From contig NZ_JAUJUJ010000001.1 of NCBI RefSeq assembly GCF_030711595.1, positions 1-64,000 on the forward strand: a stretch of 64,000 nt of DNA, given 5' to 3'. The stretch's first letter is position 1. The number at the start of each line of letters is the position of its first letter. This document shows positions 30,198 through 43,207 of this stretch, piece by piece. The DNA is from Stenotrophomonas sp. YIM B06876 (GTDB lineage: Bacteria > Pseudomonadota > Gammaproteobacteria > Xanthomonadales > Xanthomonadaceae). A model generated the notes under the pieces. The model saw only the letters and a list, made by a program, of their open reading frames with translations, had not been told where the DNA came from and did no database searches. Made by a program: the position numbers and the translations under genes.

Positions 30198-31349
30198 TCA
30201 CCAGCCCGGACGCACGGACGCGGTGGAGTACTGCGCGCAGATCTGCTCCAGCGCCTCGCGGCCGCGCATCAGCGCGTCAACGCATGCCGGGCAGAACAGG
30301 CGCCCGCGCTGGGTATACAGATAGGCCAGGGTCGCATCCAGCGTCCACGCTTCCTTGTAGGGGCGCGGCGAAAGCAGCGCGTCGAAGACATCGGCCACCG
30401 CCACGATCCGCGCCTCCAGCGGAATCGCATCGCCGACCAGACCATCGGGATAGCCGCTGCCGTCAAAACGCTCGTGGTGACGCAGCGCGATCAACGCGCC
30501 GATCTGGATGAAGCGGTTCTGGCTGCCACTGAGCAACTCGTAGCCGATCCGCGGATGCCGGCGCATCACCGCCATCTCATCCTCGTCCAGCTTGCCGGCC
30601 TTGAGCAGCACCGCATCGGGAATGGCGATCTTGCCCATGTCATGCAGCGGCGCAGCCATTTCAATGAACCGCGCCTGCTCCTCGGGCAGGCCCAACTGTT
30701 CGGCGATCAATCCGGCCACGTGGGCCATGCGTTCCAGATAGGCGCTGGTGCCGACATCGCGGTATTCGATCGCCCGCGCCAGCCGCGACAGGGTCTCGCG
30801 CTCGCGCTCTTCAACCTCGTTCATGCTTGCCAGCAGGCGCTGCTCCAGCGACAGCGCCCGCTGCTTGACGTTCTCGCTCTGTTTGCGCAGCTGCAGCAGG
30901 TTGTGGCAACGCGCCCGCAGCTCGCGTGGCCGGATCGGCTTGACCAGGAAATCAATCACGCCCGCTTCCAGCGCCGCCTGGCGGACCGGTTCATCACCGA
31001 CCACGGTGACCAGGATCATCGGAATATCGCGATTGCGTGGCAGCCGCCGGAAGCGACGCGCGAACTCCAGGCCATCCATGCCCGGCATGCGGTAGTCCAG
31101 CAGCACCAGATCGGCGTGCTCGGCCTCGCACCAGCGCAACGCCTCGACCGGATCGGCGAAATCGTGCACCACCAGCTCCGTGGCGATGTCTTCGATCACG
31201 TGCCGCAGCATCGTCCGCGCCGATGTCTGGTCGTCCACTATGACGATGTTCAAAACCATATCCGCCGCATATTCCCCGCTGTAGAGATGATCCGGAAAAG
31301 AGGATTTGGCCGACGGAATACAGGCGGCCTGCCCACTCCAGTCTTTCAT
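30198..31349 (-). CDS. rpfG: RpfG, response regulator with HD-GYP c-di-GMP phosphodiesterase domain
   Basis: 383 residues as given. The receiver domain has VDDQ and LLDYRMPGMDG. The HD-GYP domain follows, with HDMGKIAIPD and HHERFDGSGYPDG, all metal and GYP residues intact. It hydrolyses c-di-GMP when phosphorylated by RpfC. Two starts are possible. ATG 31349 has a well-spaced AGGGGA and gives a length near the 378 residues of Xanthomonas RpfG. ATG 31259 (MVLNIVIVDD) has weak ribosome binding, but the 30 residues between have poor G+C-rich codon use. rpfG is first and rpfC second in this unit; no rpfH lies between them. Confidence 0.95.
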   Translation of the reverse strand: MKDWSGQAACIPSAKSSFPDHLYSGEYAADMVLNIVIVDDQTSARTMLRHVIEDIATELVVHDFADPVEALRWCEAEHADLVLLDYRMPGMDGLEFARRFRRLPRNRDIPMILVTVVGDEPVRQAALEAGVIDFLVKPIRPRELRARCHNLLQLRKQSENVKQRALSLEQRLLASMNEVEERERETLSRLARAIEYRDVGTSAYLERMAHVAGLIAEQLGLPEEQARFIEMAAPLHDMGKIAIPDAVLLKAGKLDEDEMAVMRRHPRIGYELLSGSQNRFIQIGALIALRHHERFDGSGYPDGLVGDAIPLEARIVAVADVFDALLSPRPYKEAWTLDATLAYLYTQRGRLFCPACVDALMRGREALEQICAQYSTASVRPGW

Positions 31350-31527
31350 AGCGATTCCCCTGATGGACCCGGTTGCCCCCCATCATCAAGCCGCTCCCCA
31401 CCGGAGTGCAACGTGCGGGTTCGCAAAACCGCCCCGAAGGGGCATTGAATGTATACCCGGCCGCCGTTCCGGACCGTGACAACCGTAGCGGGGAATGCCG
31501 GCGGCCAGGGCCCCGGCAGCACCGTCC

Positions 31528-33045
31528 TCAGTTTTCCGGGCGCATATAGGGGAACAGCAGCACATCGCGGATGGAGCTGCGGCCGGTCATCATCATCACC
31601 ATCCGGTCGATGCCGATGCCCAGCCCGCCGGTCGGCGCCATGCCGTACTCCAACGCCCGGATGTAGTCGGCGTCGTAATGCATGGCCTCGTCGTCGCCGC
31701 CCTCCTTGGCCTCGACCTGCGCCTGGAAGCGTGCGGCCTGGTCTTCAGGGTCGTTCAACTCGGAGAAGCCGTTGGCGATCTCCTTGCCGTTGATGAACAG
31801 CTCGAAGCGGTCGGTATAGCCGGGCTCGTTGTCGCTGCCGCGGGCCAGCGGCGACACCTCGACCGGGTGGTCGGTGATGAAGGTCGGCTGCACCAGGGTG
31901 TGTTCGACCGTGGCCTCGAAGATCTCCAGCAGCAACTTGCCCCAGCCGTAGGACGGCTTGATCTTGAGCTTCAGACGCTCGCAATGGCGCGCCAGCGCGT
32001 CGCGGTCGGTGCAGTCGGCCGCGGAGATTTCCGGGTTGTGGTGACGCACCGCCTCGTCCATGCGCCAGCGGCGGAAGGCCGGGGCCAGGTCGATCGTCAC
32101 CCCGTCCCACTCCACATCCATCCGCCCCAGAACCTGCTGGGCGACATCACGGATCACGCCTTCGGTCAGATCCATCACCTCGTTGTACGTGGCGTAGGCC
32201 TCGTACAGTTCCATCATGGTGAATTCCGGATTGTGGCGGGTGGATACGCCTTCGTTGCGGAAGTTGCGGTTGATCTCGTACACCCGCTCCAGCCCGCCGA
32301 CCACCAGCCGCTTGAGGTACAGCTCCGGCGCCACGCGCAGGTACAGCTCCATATCCAGTGCGTTGTGGTGGGTGGTGAACGGCTTGGCGGTGGCGCCGCC
32401 GGGGATGTAGTGCATCATCGGCGTCTCGACTTCGAGGAAGTCGCGGTTGTCCAGCCACGCGCGCATCGCGCGGATGATCTTGGAGCGCTTGATGAAGACC
32501 TCGCGCGACTCCGGGGTCACGATCAGGTCCACATAGCGCTGGCGGTAGCGCTGCTCGACGTCGGCCAGGCCATGCCACTTGTCCGGCAGCGGCCGCAGCG
32601 ACTTGGTCAGCAGGCGGATGCTGCTGGCCTTGACCGACAACTCGCCGGTCCGGGTACGGGTCAGACCACCCTCGACGGCGATGATGTCGCCCACGTCCCA
32701 GCCCTTGAACGCGGTGTAGGCATCGCCCAGCACGCTGCCCTGCAGGAACAACTGGATGCGACCGGATTCGTCCTGGATCTGCGCGAAGCTGGCCTTGCCC
32801 ATCACCCGTTTGGCCATCAGCCGGCCGGCCATCTTCACCCTGCGCCCGGATGCTTCCAGCGCGTCGGCGGTCCACGTTTCGGCATCTGCGAACTCGGCCT
32901 GCAGGTCGCCGGAAAAATGCGCGCGGCGGAAGTCGTTCGGGTAGGCAATACCCTGCCCGCGCAAGGCGGTGAGTTTCGCGCGGCGCTCGGCGATGAGGCT
33001 GTTCTCGTCGACGGCAGGCTGCGGGGCGGGGGTCTGATCGTTCAT
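31528..33045 (-). CDS. lysS: Lysyl-tRNA synthetase, class II
   Basis: 505 residues from ATG 33045; the frame stays open upstream, but [10 protein letters not shown] begins the family-like N terminus. An OB-fold anticodon domain ([21 protein letters not shown]) precedes the class II catalytic domain with EVETPMM, RNFRNEG and the last motif [14 protein letters not shown]. It charges tRNA-Lys. It follows prfB on the same strand by 109 bases, the same prfB-lysS order as in Escherichia coli. Confidence 0.96.
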   Translation of the reverse strand: MNDQTPAPQPAVDENSLIAERRAKLTALRGQGIAYPNDFRRAHFSGDLQAEFADAETWTADALEASGRRVKMAGRLMAKRVMGKASFAQIQDESGRIQLFLQGSVLGDAYTAFKGWDVGDIIAVEGGLTRTRTGELSVKASSIRLLTKSLRPLPDKWHGLADVEQRYRQRYVDLIVTPESREVFIKRSKIIRAMRAWLDNRDFLEVETPMMHYIPGGATAKPFTTHHNALDMELYLRVAPELYLKRLVVGGLERVYEINRNFRNEGVSTRHNPEFTMMELYEAYATYNEVMDLTEGVIRDVAQQVLGRMDVEWDGVTIDLAPAFRRWRMDEAVRHHNPEISAADCTDRDALARHCERLKLKIKPSYGWGKLLLEIFEATVEHTLVQPTFITDHPVEVSPLARGSDNEPGYTDRFELFINGKEIANGFSELNDPEDQAARFQAQVEAKEGGDDEAMHYDADYIRALEYGMAPTGGLGIGIDRMVMMMTGRSSIRDVLLFPYMRPEN

Positions 33046-33154
33046 GGCGTTGGATGCTGGATATGGGGGAGTGAAACCGGTGCGGACAGGTCGCAAAGCG
33101 CGTTGCTCCATCCGCCGGGCTTACAGCGTAACGGCCCCGATGGGGCCATTACGT

Positions 33155-34280
33155 TCACGCGTCGCTGCGTTTGGAGCCGGCCTCCAGGCCGGACTTGAGA
33201 CTGGCTTCGATGAACTCGTCCAGGTCGCCGTCAAGCACCTTCTGCGTGTCGGTGCGTTCGATGCCGGTACGCAGGTCCTTGATACGGCTCTGGTCGAGCA
33301 CGTAATTGCGGATCTGGCTGCCCCAGCCGATGTCGGACTTGGTCGCTTCCAGCGCGTCGCGCTCGGTGTTGCGCTTCTGCACTTCCAGCTCATAGAGCTT
33401 TGCGGCCAGCATCTTCATCGCGGTGTCGCGGTTCTGGTGCTGGCTGCGGCCGGTCTGGCACGCCACCACGGTATTGGTCGGGATGTGGGTGATGCGCACC
33501 GCCGACTCGGTCTTGTTGACGTGCTGGCCACCGGCGCCGGACGAGCGGTACACATCGGTGCGCAGGTCGGCCGGGTTGATGTCGATCTCGATGTTGTCAT
33601 CGACTTCCGGCGACACGAACACCGAGGTGAAACTGGTGTGGCGGCGGTTGTCCGAATCGAACGGCGACTTGCGCACCAGCCGGTGCACGCCGATCTCGGT
33701 CTTGAGCCAGCCATAGGCGAACTCGCCCTCGACCCGGAACGTCGCCGACTTGATCCCGGCCACATCGCCACCGGACACTTCCATCAGCTCGGTCTTCCAG
33801 CCGCGCGCCTCGCACCAGCGCAGGTACATGCGCAGCATGATCTCGGCCCAGTCCTGGGCTTCGGTACCGCCGGCACCGGCCTGGATATCGACGAACGCGT
33901 TGCAGCTGTCCATCTCACCGGAGAACATGCGCTGGAACTCGAGTTTCTCGATATGCGCCTGGTATTTGTCCAGATCGGCGAGCACCGCATCGGCGGTGTC
34001 CTGGTCCTGTTCGCTTTCCGCCAGCTCGAGCAGCTCGCTGGCCTCGCCCAGCCCTTCCAGCACCGAACCGATGCCGTTGACCGTCTTGTCGAGCATCGAA
34101 CGCTCACGCCCCAAGGCCTGGGCGTATTCGGGGTTGTTCCAGATATCGGGGTTTTCGAGTTCGCGGGTTACTTCTTCCAGACGTTCTTTCTTGACGTCGT
34201 AGTCAAAGATACCCCCTGAGTGAAACCACCCGGTCAGTGAGATCACTGATCCGATGGCGCACGGGATTGAGTTCAATCAT
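33155..34280 (-). CDS. prfB: Peptide chain release factor 2, with programmed +1 frameshift
   Basis: 374 residues when joined. The zero frame starts at ATG 34280 ([14 protein letters not shown]) and runs 25 codons to an in-frame TGA (34203-34205). After skipping one base, translation continues from GAC at 34204 to the stop at 33155. The TGA at codon 26 and its context are those of the E. coli autoregulatory site. The main part has the SPF tripeptide (KSPFDSD), which reads TGA/TAA stops, and the GGQ motif ([13 protein letters not shown]) that triggers peptide release. Automatic annotation would miss the first 25 codons or call a pseudogene. Confidence 0.96.
34202..34220 (-). promoter_or_regulatory. 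Programmed frameshift site of prfB
   Basis: On the minus strand an AGGGGG internal Shine-Dalgarno-like run lies three bases before CTTTGAC. Ribosomes slip from CTT to TTT when the TGA is read slowly, which occurs when RF2 is scarce. This is the conserved RF2 autoregulation element. Confidence 0.93.
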
Positions 34281-34492
34281 GGTCATGGGATGAAAGGCAG
34301 ACAAGGCTGCAATTCTAGCATCCCCCGCCCCCCCGCCCCCCCGCCATTGCGGCGACCAGCTGACACCGCTGCGCAAACAGCCGCGACGACAGCGGAAACG
34401 GTCATCGCCGACTGGAGCGTCCTTGTGCCGGGCCGGCCACAACCGGTCTGGCTTGCCGGCCGTGCCCCTCTCTCCCGGCATGCTGCGCGCCG

Positions 34493-35407
34493 CTACACGA
34501 CGCCCTGGCTTGCCCTTGCCCGCAACGGCGGCAGATAACGGCGACTACAGGGAACCCGGGTTCCGTCGCGCAGATGCACCCGCCCCTCGCCAGCCTCGAG
34601 TGGCTCGATCGAGTCCACCCGCGCCATATTCACCAGATAGCTGCGATGTATACGTGCGAACAGCTGTGGATCCAGTCGCGCCTCCAATGCCGCCATGGTG
34701 CTGCGCAGCGGATAGTCGTGGCCGCGCACCCGCAGATTCACGTAGTTGCCGGCCGCCTGGGCATATTCGATATCCGCCGTGGCCACCAGAAAGTCACGCC
34801 CCAGCTTGCGCACCAGAAAGCGCTCGGGGCGCTCCACCCGCTCTGTCGGCGCTCCATCTTCCGGGGCTGCCAGCAGATGCGCCTCGCCCCGGCGGCGGCG
34901 GCCGAACCAGCTGAAGAAATGTTCGATCGCCACGAAGCTGAAGAACGCGCGCACGTCCTTCAGGTACTCGTACAGCATCCGCGCCAACCAGCCGGCATCG
35001 TCCTGGTAGTGGTAACCCAATGTCGCATAGGCAAGATGGCGCAGGACCATCATCCCGGCCACGTGCACCAACGACCACACCACGCTGGCCAGCAGGTACA
35101 CCGGCAGGCGACGCCTCCAGGTGTCGGCATGCAGCGGCCAGCGCTGGCAACCCCGCCACAGCAGCGGGAGGGTCAGCAGGATCATCGCCACGCTGCTCAG
35201 TTCCCAGACCATCGGCTGCCACAGTTCCAGCTCGTTGCCACGGCGTTGCGCGTCCATGACCTCGAGCAGTGCGTTGGCCACCGCCGTCACGATCAGGATG
35301 GCCAACCAGACCATGAAACGGGTCGCCGGGTGCCAGCGTGCCGGGGAAGCGTTGGCCATCGAATCGTCCATGCGCGGGTGACCGCCAGAGTGCATCGGGA
35401 CCGGCAT
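34493..35407 (-). CDS. rpfD: RpfD, membrane LytTR-domain regulator
   Basis: 304 residues from ATG 35407; ATG 35371 and 35359 are alternatives and no ribosome-binding site is decisive. About four membrane segments (starting FMVWLAILIVTAVANALLEV) occupy the N-terminal half. The C-terminal 100 residues are a LytTR DNA-binding domain (IEYAQAAGNYVNLRVRG, FARIHRSYLVNMARVDSIEP). Xanthomonas RpfD, encoded in the same neighbourhood, has this make-up; its role is poorly defined. It is probably a membrane-bound transcription regulator. It is divergent from the acyltransferase gene. Confidence 0.8.
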   Translation of the reverse strand: MPVPMHSGGHPRMDDSMANASPARWHPATRFMVWLAILIVTAVANALLEVMDAQRRGNELELWQPMVWELSSVAMILLTLPLLWRGCQRWPLHADTWRRRLPVYLLASVVWSLVHVAGMMVLRHLAYATLGYHYQDDAGWLARMLYEYLKDVRAFFSFVAIEHFFSWFGRRRRGEAHLLAAPEDGAPTERVERPERFLVRKLGRDFLVATADIEYAQAAGNYVNLRVRGHDYPLRSTMAALEARLDPQLFARIHRSYLVNMARVDSIEPLEAGEGRVHLRDGTRVPCSRRYLPPLRARASQGVV

Positions 35408-35535
35408 GGTAGCCGCCCCTGCCCGTCCCCGGGGAACCGCCATTCGTCACTTTTCCCCGTGCGTGCGGCCCTTGTCGCTGGCCGGGCACGGTGGGCAGGC
35501 GCAGTCTGCCGCGGTCTTCCCACCGCCGAGTTCCC

Positions 35536-36740
35536 ATGACCCGCCGCCACGACATCGACGCCCTGCGCGTGTTCGCCTTCGCCCTGCTGATCCTCTATCA
35601 CACGGCCATGGCCTACGTGGACGACTGGGGTTTCCACCTCAAGAGCACGTACCTCGGTGAGTGGCTGCAGTGGCCGATGCTGTTCGTGAACCGGTGGCGG
35701 ATGGCCCTGCTGTTTCTGATCTCCGGCATCGCCATCGCACTGATGCGCCCGGAGCGCGGGCTGGGCCGCTTCGCCGCGTCGCGAAGCTGGCGGTTGCTGC
35801 TGCCCCTGCTGTTCGGGATGTTTGTGGTGGTACCGATCCAGCCATATTGCGAAGCGCTGGGCAGCGGCCACGCCGAACCGGGATTCTGGGCGTTCCTGCT
35901 GCGCTATTGGCAGGTGCGTCCGTGGCCGGAGGGCAGCTTCGCCGGCTGGCAGTTCGGCATCACCTGGAACCATCTGTGGTACCTGGCCTACCTGTGGGTC
36001 TACACCATGCTGCTGGCGCTGCTGATGCCGGCGCTGGGCTCGCAGCCGGTGCAACGCGCGGTGACCGGCTTCGTTGCCGCGCACCCGGCAATCCTGATCG
36101 GCCTGCCGTGCTTGATGCTGCTGGCCTGGTGGCATGGCTGGACCCGCGCTATCCGTCAACCAACGCACTGGTCAACGACTGGTACCAGCACGCCAAGTAC
36201 GGCACGGTGTTCCTCGCCGGCTACCTGCTGGCCCGTGAGCCACGCTTCTGGGAAAAGGTCATCGCGTTGCGGCGGGTGACGCTTTGGCTGGCGCTGGGCG
36301 CAATCGGCTGGTACTTCGGGATACGCGTGCTGGGCCGCGTGCTGCCGGTCGATTCGGAGCTGCGGCAATGGCCGGACGGGTTCTGGACCACGCAGGTGCT
36401 GGTCACCCAGTCGGTCTATCTGTGGTGCGCACTGCTGACCCTGCTGGGCTGGGCCAAGATGACGCTGGACCGGCCATTCCGCTGGCTGCCGTATTGCACC
36501 GAGGCAATCTACCCGTGGTACATGCTGCACCAGAGCCTGATCATCGCCCTGCTGTTCTGGCTCAAGCCACTGCAACTGGGACCATGGACGGAACCGTTGC
36601 TGGTATTGGCGGGCACGGTCGGTGGCTGCGTGCTGATGCACGAGTACCTCATCCGCCGCGTCGGCTGGCTCCGGCCATTGTTCGGATTGAAGGCGCGAAT
36701 CCCGGTGAAACCCGGCGCGACCTTGCCGGCCACCGCCTGA
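35536..36740 (+). pseudogene. Acyltransferase-3 family membrane protein, interrupted by a frameshift
   Basis: From ATG 35536 the first frame gives a typical acyltransferase-3 (OpgC/MdoC-like) start, RRHDIDALRVFAFALLILYHTAMAY, with many membrane segments. After about residue 200 (near 36130-36142) it turns into unlikely Ser/Thr/Pro-rich sequence. At the same place another frame picks up WLDPRYPSTNALVNDWYQHAKYG and continues with membrane segments to a stop at 36738-36740. Joining them needs a single missing base near LAWWHG/WLDPR. The whole product would be near 400 residues, the family norm. Either the gene is broken or the assembly has a one-base error. Such enzymes acylate or succinylate glucans or other envelope sugars. 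Confidence 0.82.
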
Positions 36741-36824
36741 GCTGGGCAGCAGGTGATCCAGCTCCGGCCTGGATTCCAGCAGCAATGGCCGCTGGTTGGT
36801 GCCGATGAAGCGCCGGCGCCGGCC

Positions 36825-38555
36825 TCAGGCCAGCGATTGCAACGCCTCGACGATCAGCTGCACCGCCTGTCCGCCGCGATAGTCATCGCTGACCAGGCGA
36901 TAGGCGATATGCACCCGGTTGGCGGGCGCAGTGCCGCTCCAGCCATTGAAATGGATGGCGTTGAGCGGATCGGCACGGCCGCTGCCGCGCAGCACCAGTT
37001 TCAGGTGCCGCTCCTTCAACACCCGCCATTGCACCACCTCGAAATGTCCATCGAACAACGGCTCGGGGAACCCCTGCCCCCACGGCCCGGCCAGGCGCAG
37101 CGCCTCGGCATGTGTGTAGTCCAGTTCGCCGGCGGACAGCTCGCCGTCGCTGAGCAGTTGCTGTTGCAGCAGTGCCGGATCCAGGCTGTCCTGCACGCAC
37201 TGCCGGAAGATGCGCTCGAACTCGTGCAGATCCCCGTGCTTCAGGCTCAATCCCGCCGCCATCGTGTGGCCGCCGAACTTCTCCATCAGCCCGGGCCGGC
37301 GCGCATTGACCGCGGCCAGCGCGTCACGGATGTGGAAACCGGCGATTGAACGGGCCGAGCCACGCAGCTGGGTGCTGCCCGGTTCGGCCGGCGCGAACGC
37401 GATCACCGGGCGATGCAGGCGGTCTTTCATCTTGGAGGCGACCAGCCCGACCACGCCCGGATGCCAGTCCGGGTCGAACAGGCAGGCGGCAATCGGCCGC
37501 TCGCCTTCGGCCAGCCGCATCGCGCGGGACACTGCCCGCTCGGCATCGTCGGTCATCAGCTGTTGCACGGCGCGACGTTCGGAATTTATTTCCTCCAGGG
37601 TCGCGGCAATCTCGCGGGCCTGCGTGCAATCCTCGGTGAGCAACAGCTCGATGCCCAGCGCCATATCTTCCAGCCGGCCGGCGGCATTGAGCCGCGGCGC
37701 CAGTGCAAAACCGATATCGCTGCCGGTCAACCGCCGCACATCGCGACCACTGACCTCGATCAATGCCCGCAAACCGACGCAGCCCTTGCCACTGCGCAGC
37801 CGCCGCAATCCGGCAGCCACCAGCGCCCGGTTGTTGCCATCGAGCACCACCAGGTCGGCGACGGTGCCGACGGCCACCAGGTCCAGCAGGGTCAGCAGGT
37901 CCGGTTCGGGCGTGGCGGCAAAGGCGCCCTGCCCGCGCAAATGGCGCCGCAGCGCCATCAATACATAGAAGATGACGCCCACACCCGCCAGCGCCTTGCT
38001 GGGAAACGGGTCATCGCAGAGATTGGGATCGACGATCGCATCGGCCGGCGGCAGCTGGTCGCCCGGCAGGTGATGGTCGGTGACCAGTACCTGCCAGCCC
38101 AATGCCTTGGCGGCGCTGACGCCGGCATGACAGGCGATACCGTGATCGACCGTGACCAGCAGATCCGGCTGCATCACCGCCAGGTCGGCCACCAGCGACG
38201 GTGACAGTCCATAGCCATGCAGCATCCGGTTGGGCACCGCATGCACCACGTCGCGCGCACCGAGCAGGCGCAGGCCGCGCACGCCCACCGCACAGGCCGT
38301 GGCGCCATCGCAGTCGAAATCGCCCACGACCAGGATGCGCTTGTCGGCGGCAATGGCGGCGGCCAGCAACTTCACCGCGGCCTCCATCCCGCCCATCAGT
38401 TCGGGCGCGTGCAGACTGGCCAGACGCGGCTGCGCCTCGTCGGCAGTGCGTGCCCCGCGGGCGGCGTAGATCCGCCGCAACAGCGGCAGGCTGTCAGCCG
38501 GCCAGTCACCGGGCTCGGCTGCGTCGCGGCGGACGATTTCCGCAGCGACGGTCAT
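36825..38555 (-). CDS. recJ: Single-stranded-DNA-specific exonuclease RecJ
   Basis: 576 residues with the DHH phosphoesterase motifs: GDFDCDGATA, VTVDHGIAC, VTDHHLPGDQ, and DHHA1 near the end (GGHTMAAGLSL). It degrades 5' single-strand ends in recombination, base-excision and mismatch repair. The ATG overlaps the rpfE stop by four bases, so translation is coupled. Confidence 0.96.
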   Translation of the reverse strand: MTVAAEIVRRDAAEPGDWPADSLPLLRRIYAARGARTADEAQPRLASLHAPELMGGMEAAVKLLAAAIAADKRILVVGDFDCDGATACAVGVRGLRLLGARDVVHAVPNRMLHGYGLSPSLVADLAVMQPDLLVTVDHGIACHAGVSAAKALGWQVLVTDHHLPGDQLPPADAIVDPNLCDDPFPSKALAGVGVIFYVLMALRRHLRGQGAFAATPEPDLLTLLDLVAVGTVADLVVLDGNNRALVAAGLRRLRSGKGCVGLRALIEVSGRDVRRLTGSDIGFALAPRLNAAGRLEDMALGIELLLTEDCTQAREIAATLEEINSERRAVQQLMTDDAERAVSRAMRLAEGERPIAACLFDPDWHPGVVGLVASKMKDRLHRPVIAFAPAEPGSTQLRGSARSIAGFHIRDALAAVNARRPGLMEKFGGHTMAAGLSLKHGDLHEFERIFRQCVQDSLDPALLQQQLLSDGELSAGELDYTHAEALRLAGPWGQGFPEPLFDGHFEVVQWRVLKERHLKLVLRGSGRADPLNAIHFNGWSGTAPANRVHIAYRLVSDDYRGGQAVQLIVEALQSLA

Positions 38556-39472
38556 GCGCCCAGCGCGGGCAAGGGCTTGCGCCAGAAACGCCAGCGCTGG
38601 CGCCGATCGATACGGAACTGCGCCCCATCCTGGAAATCCAGCACCAGCGTATGCAACTCGCCACGGGCCAGCGCCGCCAACAGCGGCATGATGACGTCCG
38701 CACCCAGCTGCTGCAGCGAGCGCAACTGCCGCAGATCCACCAGCGCATCGACCTGTTCGCGGTCATCGGCGACCACCCCGGCCGCCTTGGCCAAGGCCTG
38801 CAGCAGCGCATCGCGGCTGCGCACCTGCACATGCGGCGTGGTCACCGCTTCGGGCAGCAGGCCCGCGCCCCAGAACCACAGCGAATTGATCGCCGGCTTG
38901 CCCTGCGCAATCCGCTGCCGGTTCCACGGATGCTGGTGCAGCAGTACCTGCGCCTCGGTCAACAGCGACCGCCAGCGGCGCCCCAGATCCCCTGCAGGCA
39001 GATGGCCGAACAGGTCGTCGCCGAGCACCTCGTCCGGCGGCGCAAACGCCGGCAATGGCGACCCGGGCGGCAAGCGCAGGTACCAGCGCGAGGCCACCGG
39101 CGCATCCAGAATGAACCCGTGATCGCCGAACAGCGGCTTGAGCATCGGCAGCAGCTGGGCGATATCGGCAGTGTCCAGCTGCAGGGTTTCGCCATAGCCC
39201 ATCAGGCGGGCGCCCTGCATGTCGGGCACCACATAGGCCGGATCGGCGCGCAGCCAGCACGCGCCATCGGCATCGCCCACGTCCAGCTGGCGGGTCAGTG
39301 CCGCCACCGGCCACGCCTCGGGGACCGGCCTGAAATGCCGGCGCAACTGCGCCAGCTCACCGTCCTGCGCGCTGTCGCGATCGGCCCGCCCCAGCGCACG
39401 GGCCACCTCGACAGGCAACGTGCCCGCCGGAAAACGGCTGCGGGCCGGCAGCAGCAGCGTTGCCGTGGCCAT
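38552..39472 (-). CDS. rpfE: RpfE-like protein of unknown function
   Basis: 306 residues from ATG 39472 (a GTG three bases earlier is also possible). It matches the Xanthomonas RpfE pattern by content and by its position between greA and recJ, and starts right after the greA stop. Visible features are DMQGARLMGYGETL and a C-terminal DALVDLRQLRSLQQLGADVI; RpfE has been linked to phosphoglycerate-mutase-like sugar phosphatase folds, without known activity. No membrane or signal segment. Function is unassigned. Confidence 0.78.
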   Translation of the reverse strand: MATATLLLPARSRFPAGTLPVEVARALGRADRDSAQDGELAQLRRHFRPVPEAWPVAALTRQLDVGDADGACWLRADPAYVVPDMQGARLMGYGETLQLDTADIAQLLPMLKPLFGDHGFILDAPVASRWYLRLPPGSPLPAFAPPDEVLGDDLFGHLPAGDLGRRWRSLLTEAQVLLHQHPWNRQRIAQGKPAINSLWFWGAGLLPEAVTTPHVQVRSRDALLQALAKAAGVVADDREQVDALVDLRQLRSLQQLGADVIMPLLAALARGELHTLVLDFQDGAQFRIDRRQRWRFWRKPLPALGA

Positions 39473-39475
39473 CAC

Positions 39476-39948
39476 TCAGTCCAGGTACTGGACGCTGACG
39501 ATTTCATACTCGCGCTGCCCGGCCGGCGCATCGATCGCGATGGCATCGCCCTCCAGCTTGCCGATGACCGCGCGCGCCACCGGCGAGGAAATCGCGATCA
39601 GGCCCAGCTTGATGTCGGCTTCCAGGTCACCCACGATCTGGTAACGCTTCTCTTCGTCGGTCTCGACGTCGGCCAGCGTCACCGTCGCGCCGAACACCAC
39701 CTTGGAGCCGGCGTTGAGCTTGCTGATGTCGATGATTTCGGCGTGCGACAGCTCGCTTTCGAGCTGTTTGATGCGGCCTTCGATAAAGCCCTGCTCTTCG
39801 CGCGCGGCGTGGTACTCGGCGTTTTCCTTCAGATCGCCGTGTTCACGCGCTTCGGCGATCGCCGCGATGACCTTGGGCCGCTTGACCGACTTCAGATGGT
39901 CGAGTTCTTCGCGCAGGCGCTGCGCGCCCTTCAGCGTGATCGGTGCCC

Positions 39949-39952
<4 letters not shown>
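39476..39952 (-). CDS. greA: Transcription elongation factor GreA
   Basis: 158 residues: an N-terminal coiled coil ([20 protein letters not shown]) with the acidic tip, then the globular C-terminal domain ([31 protein letters not shown]). It rescues backtracked RNA polymerase by stimulating transcript cleavage. The start overlaps the carB stop by four bases. Confidence 0.96.
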
Positions 39953-43191
<3,239 letters not shown>

Positions 43192-43207
43192 GGCCTGTTT
43201 TTTCCGA

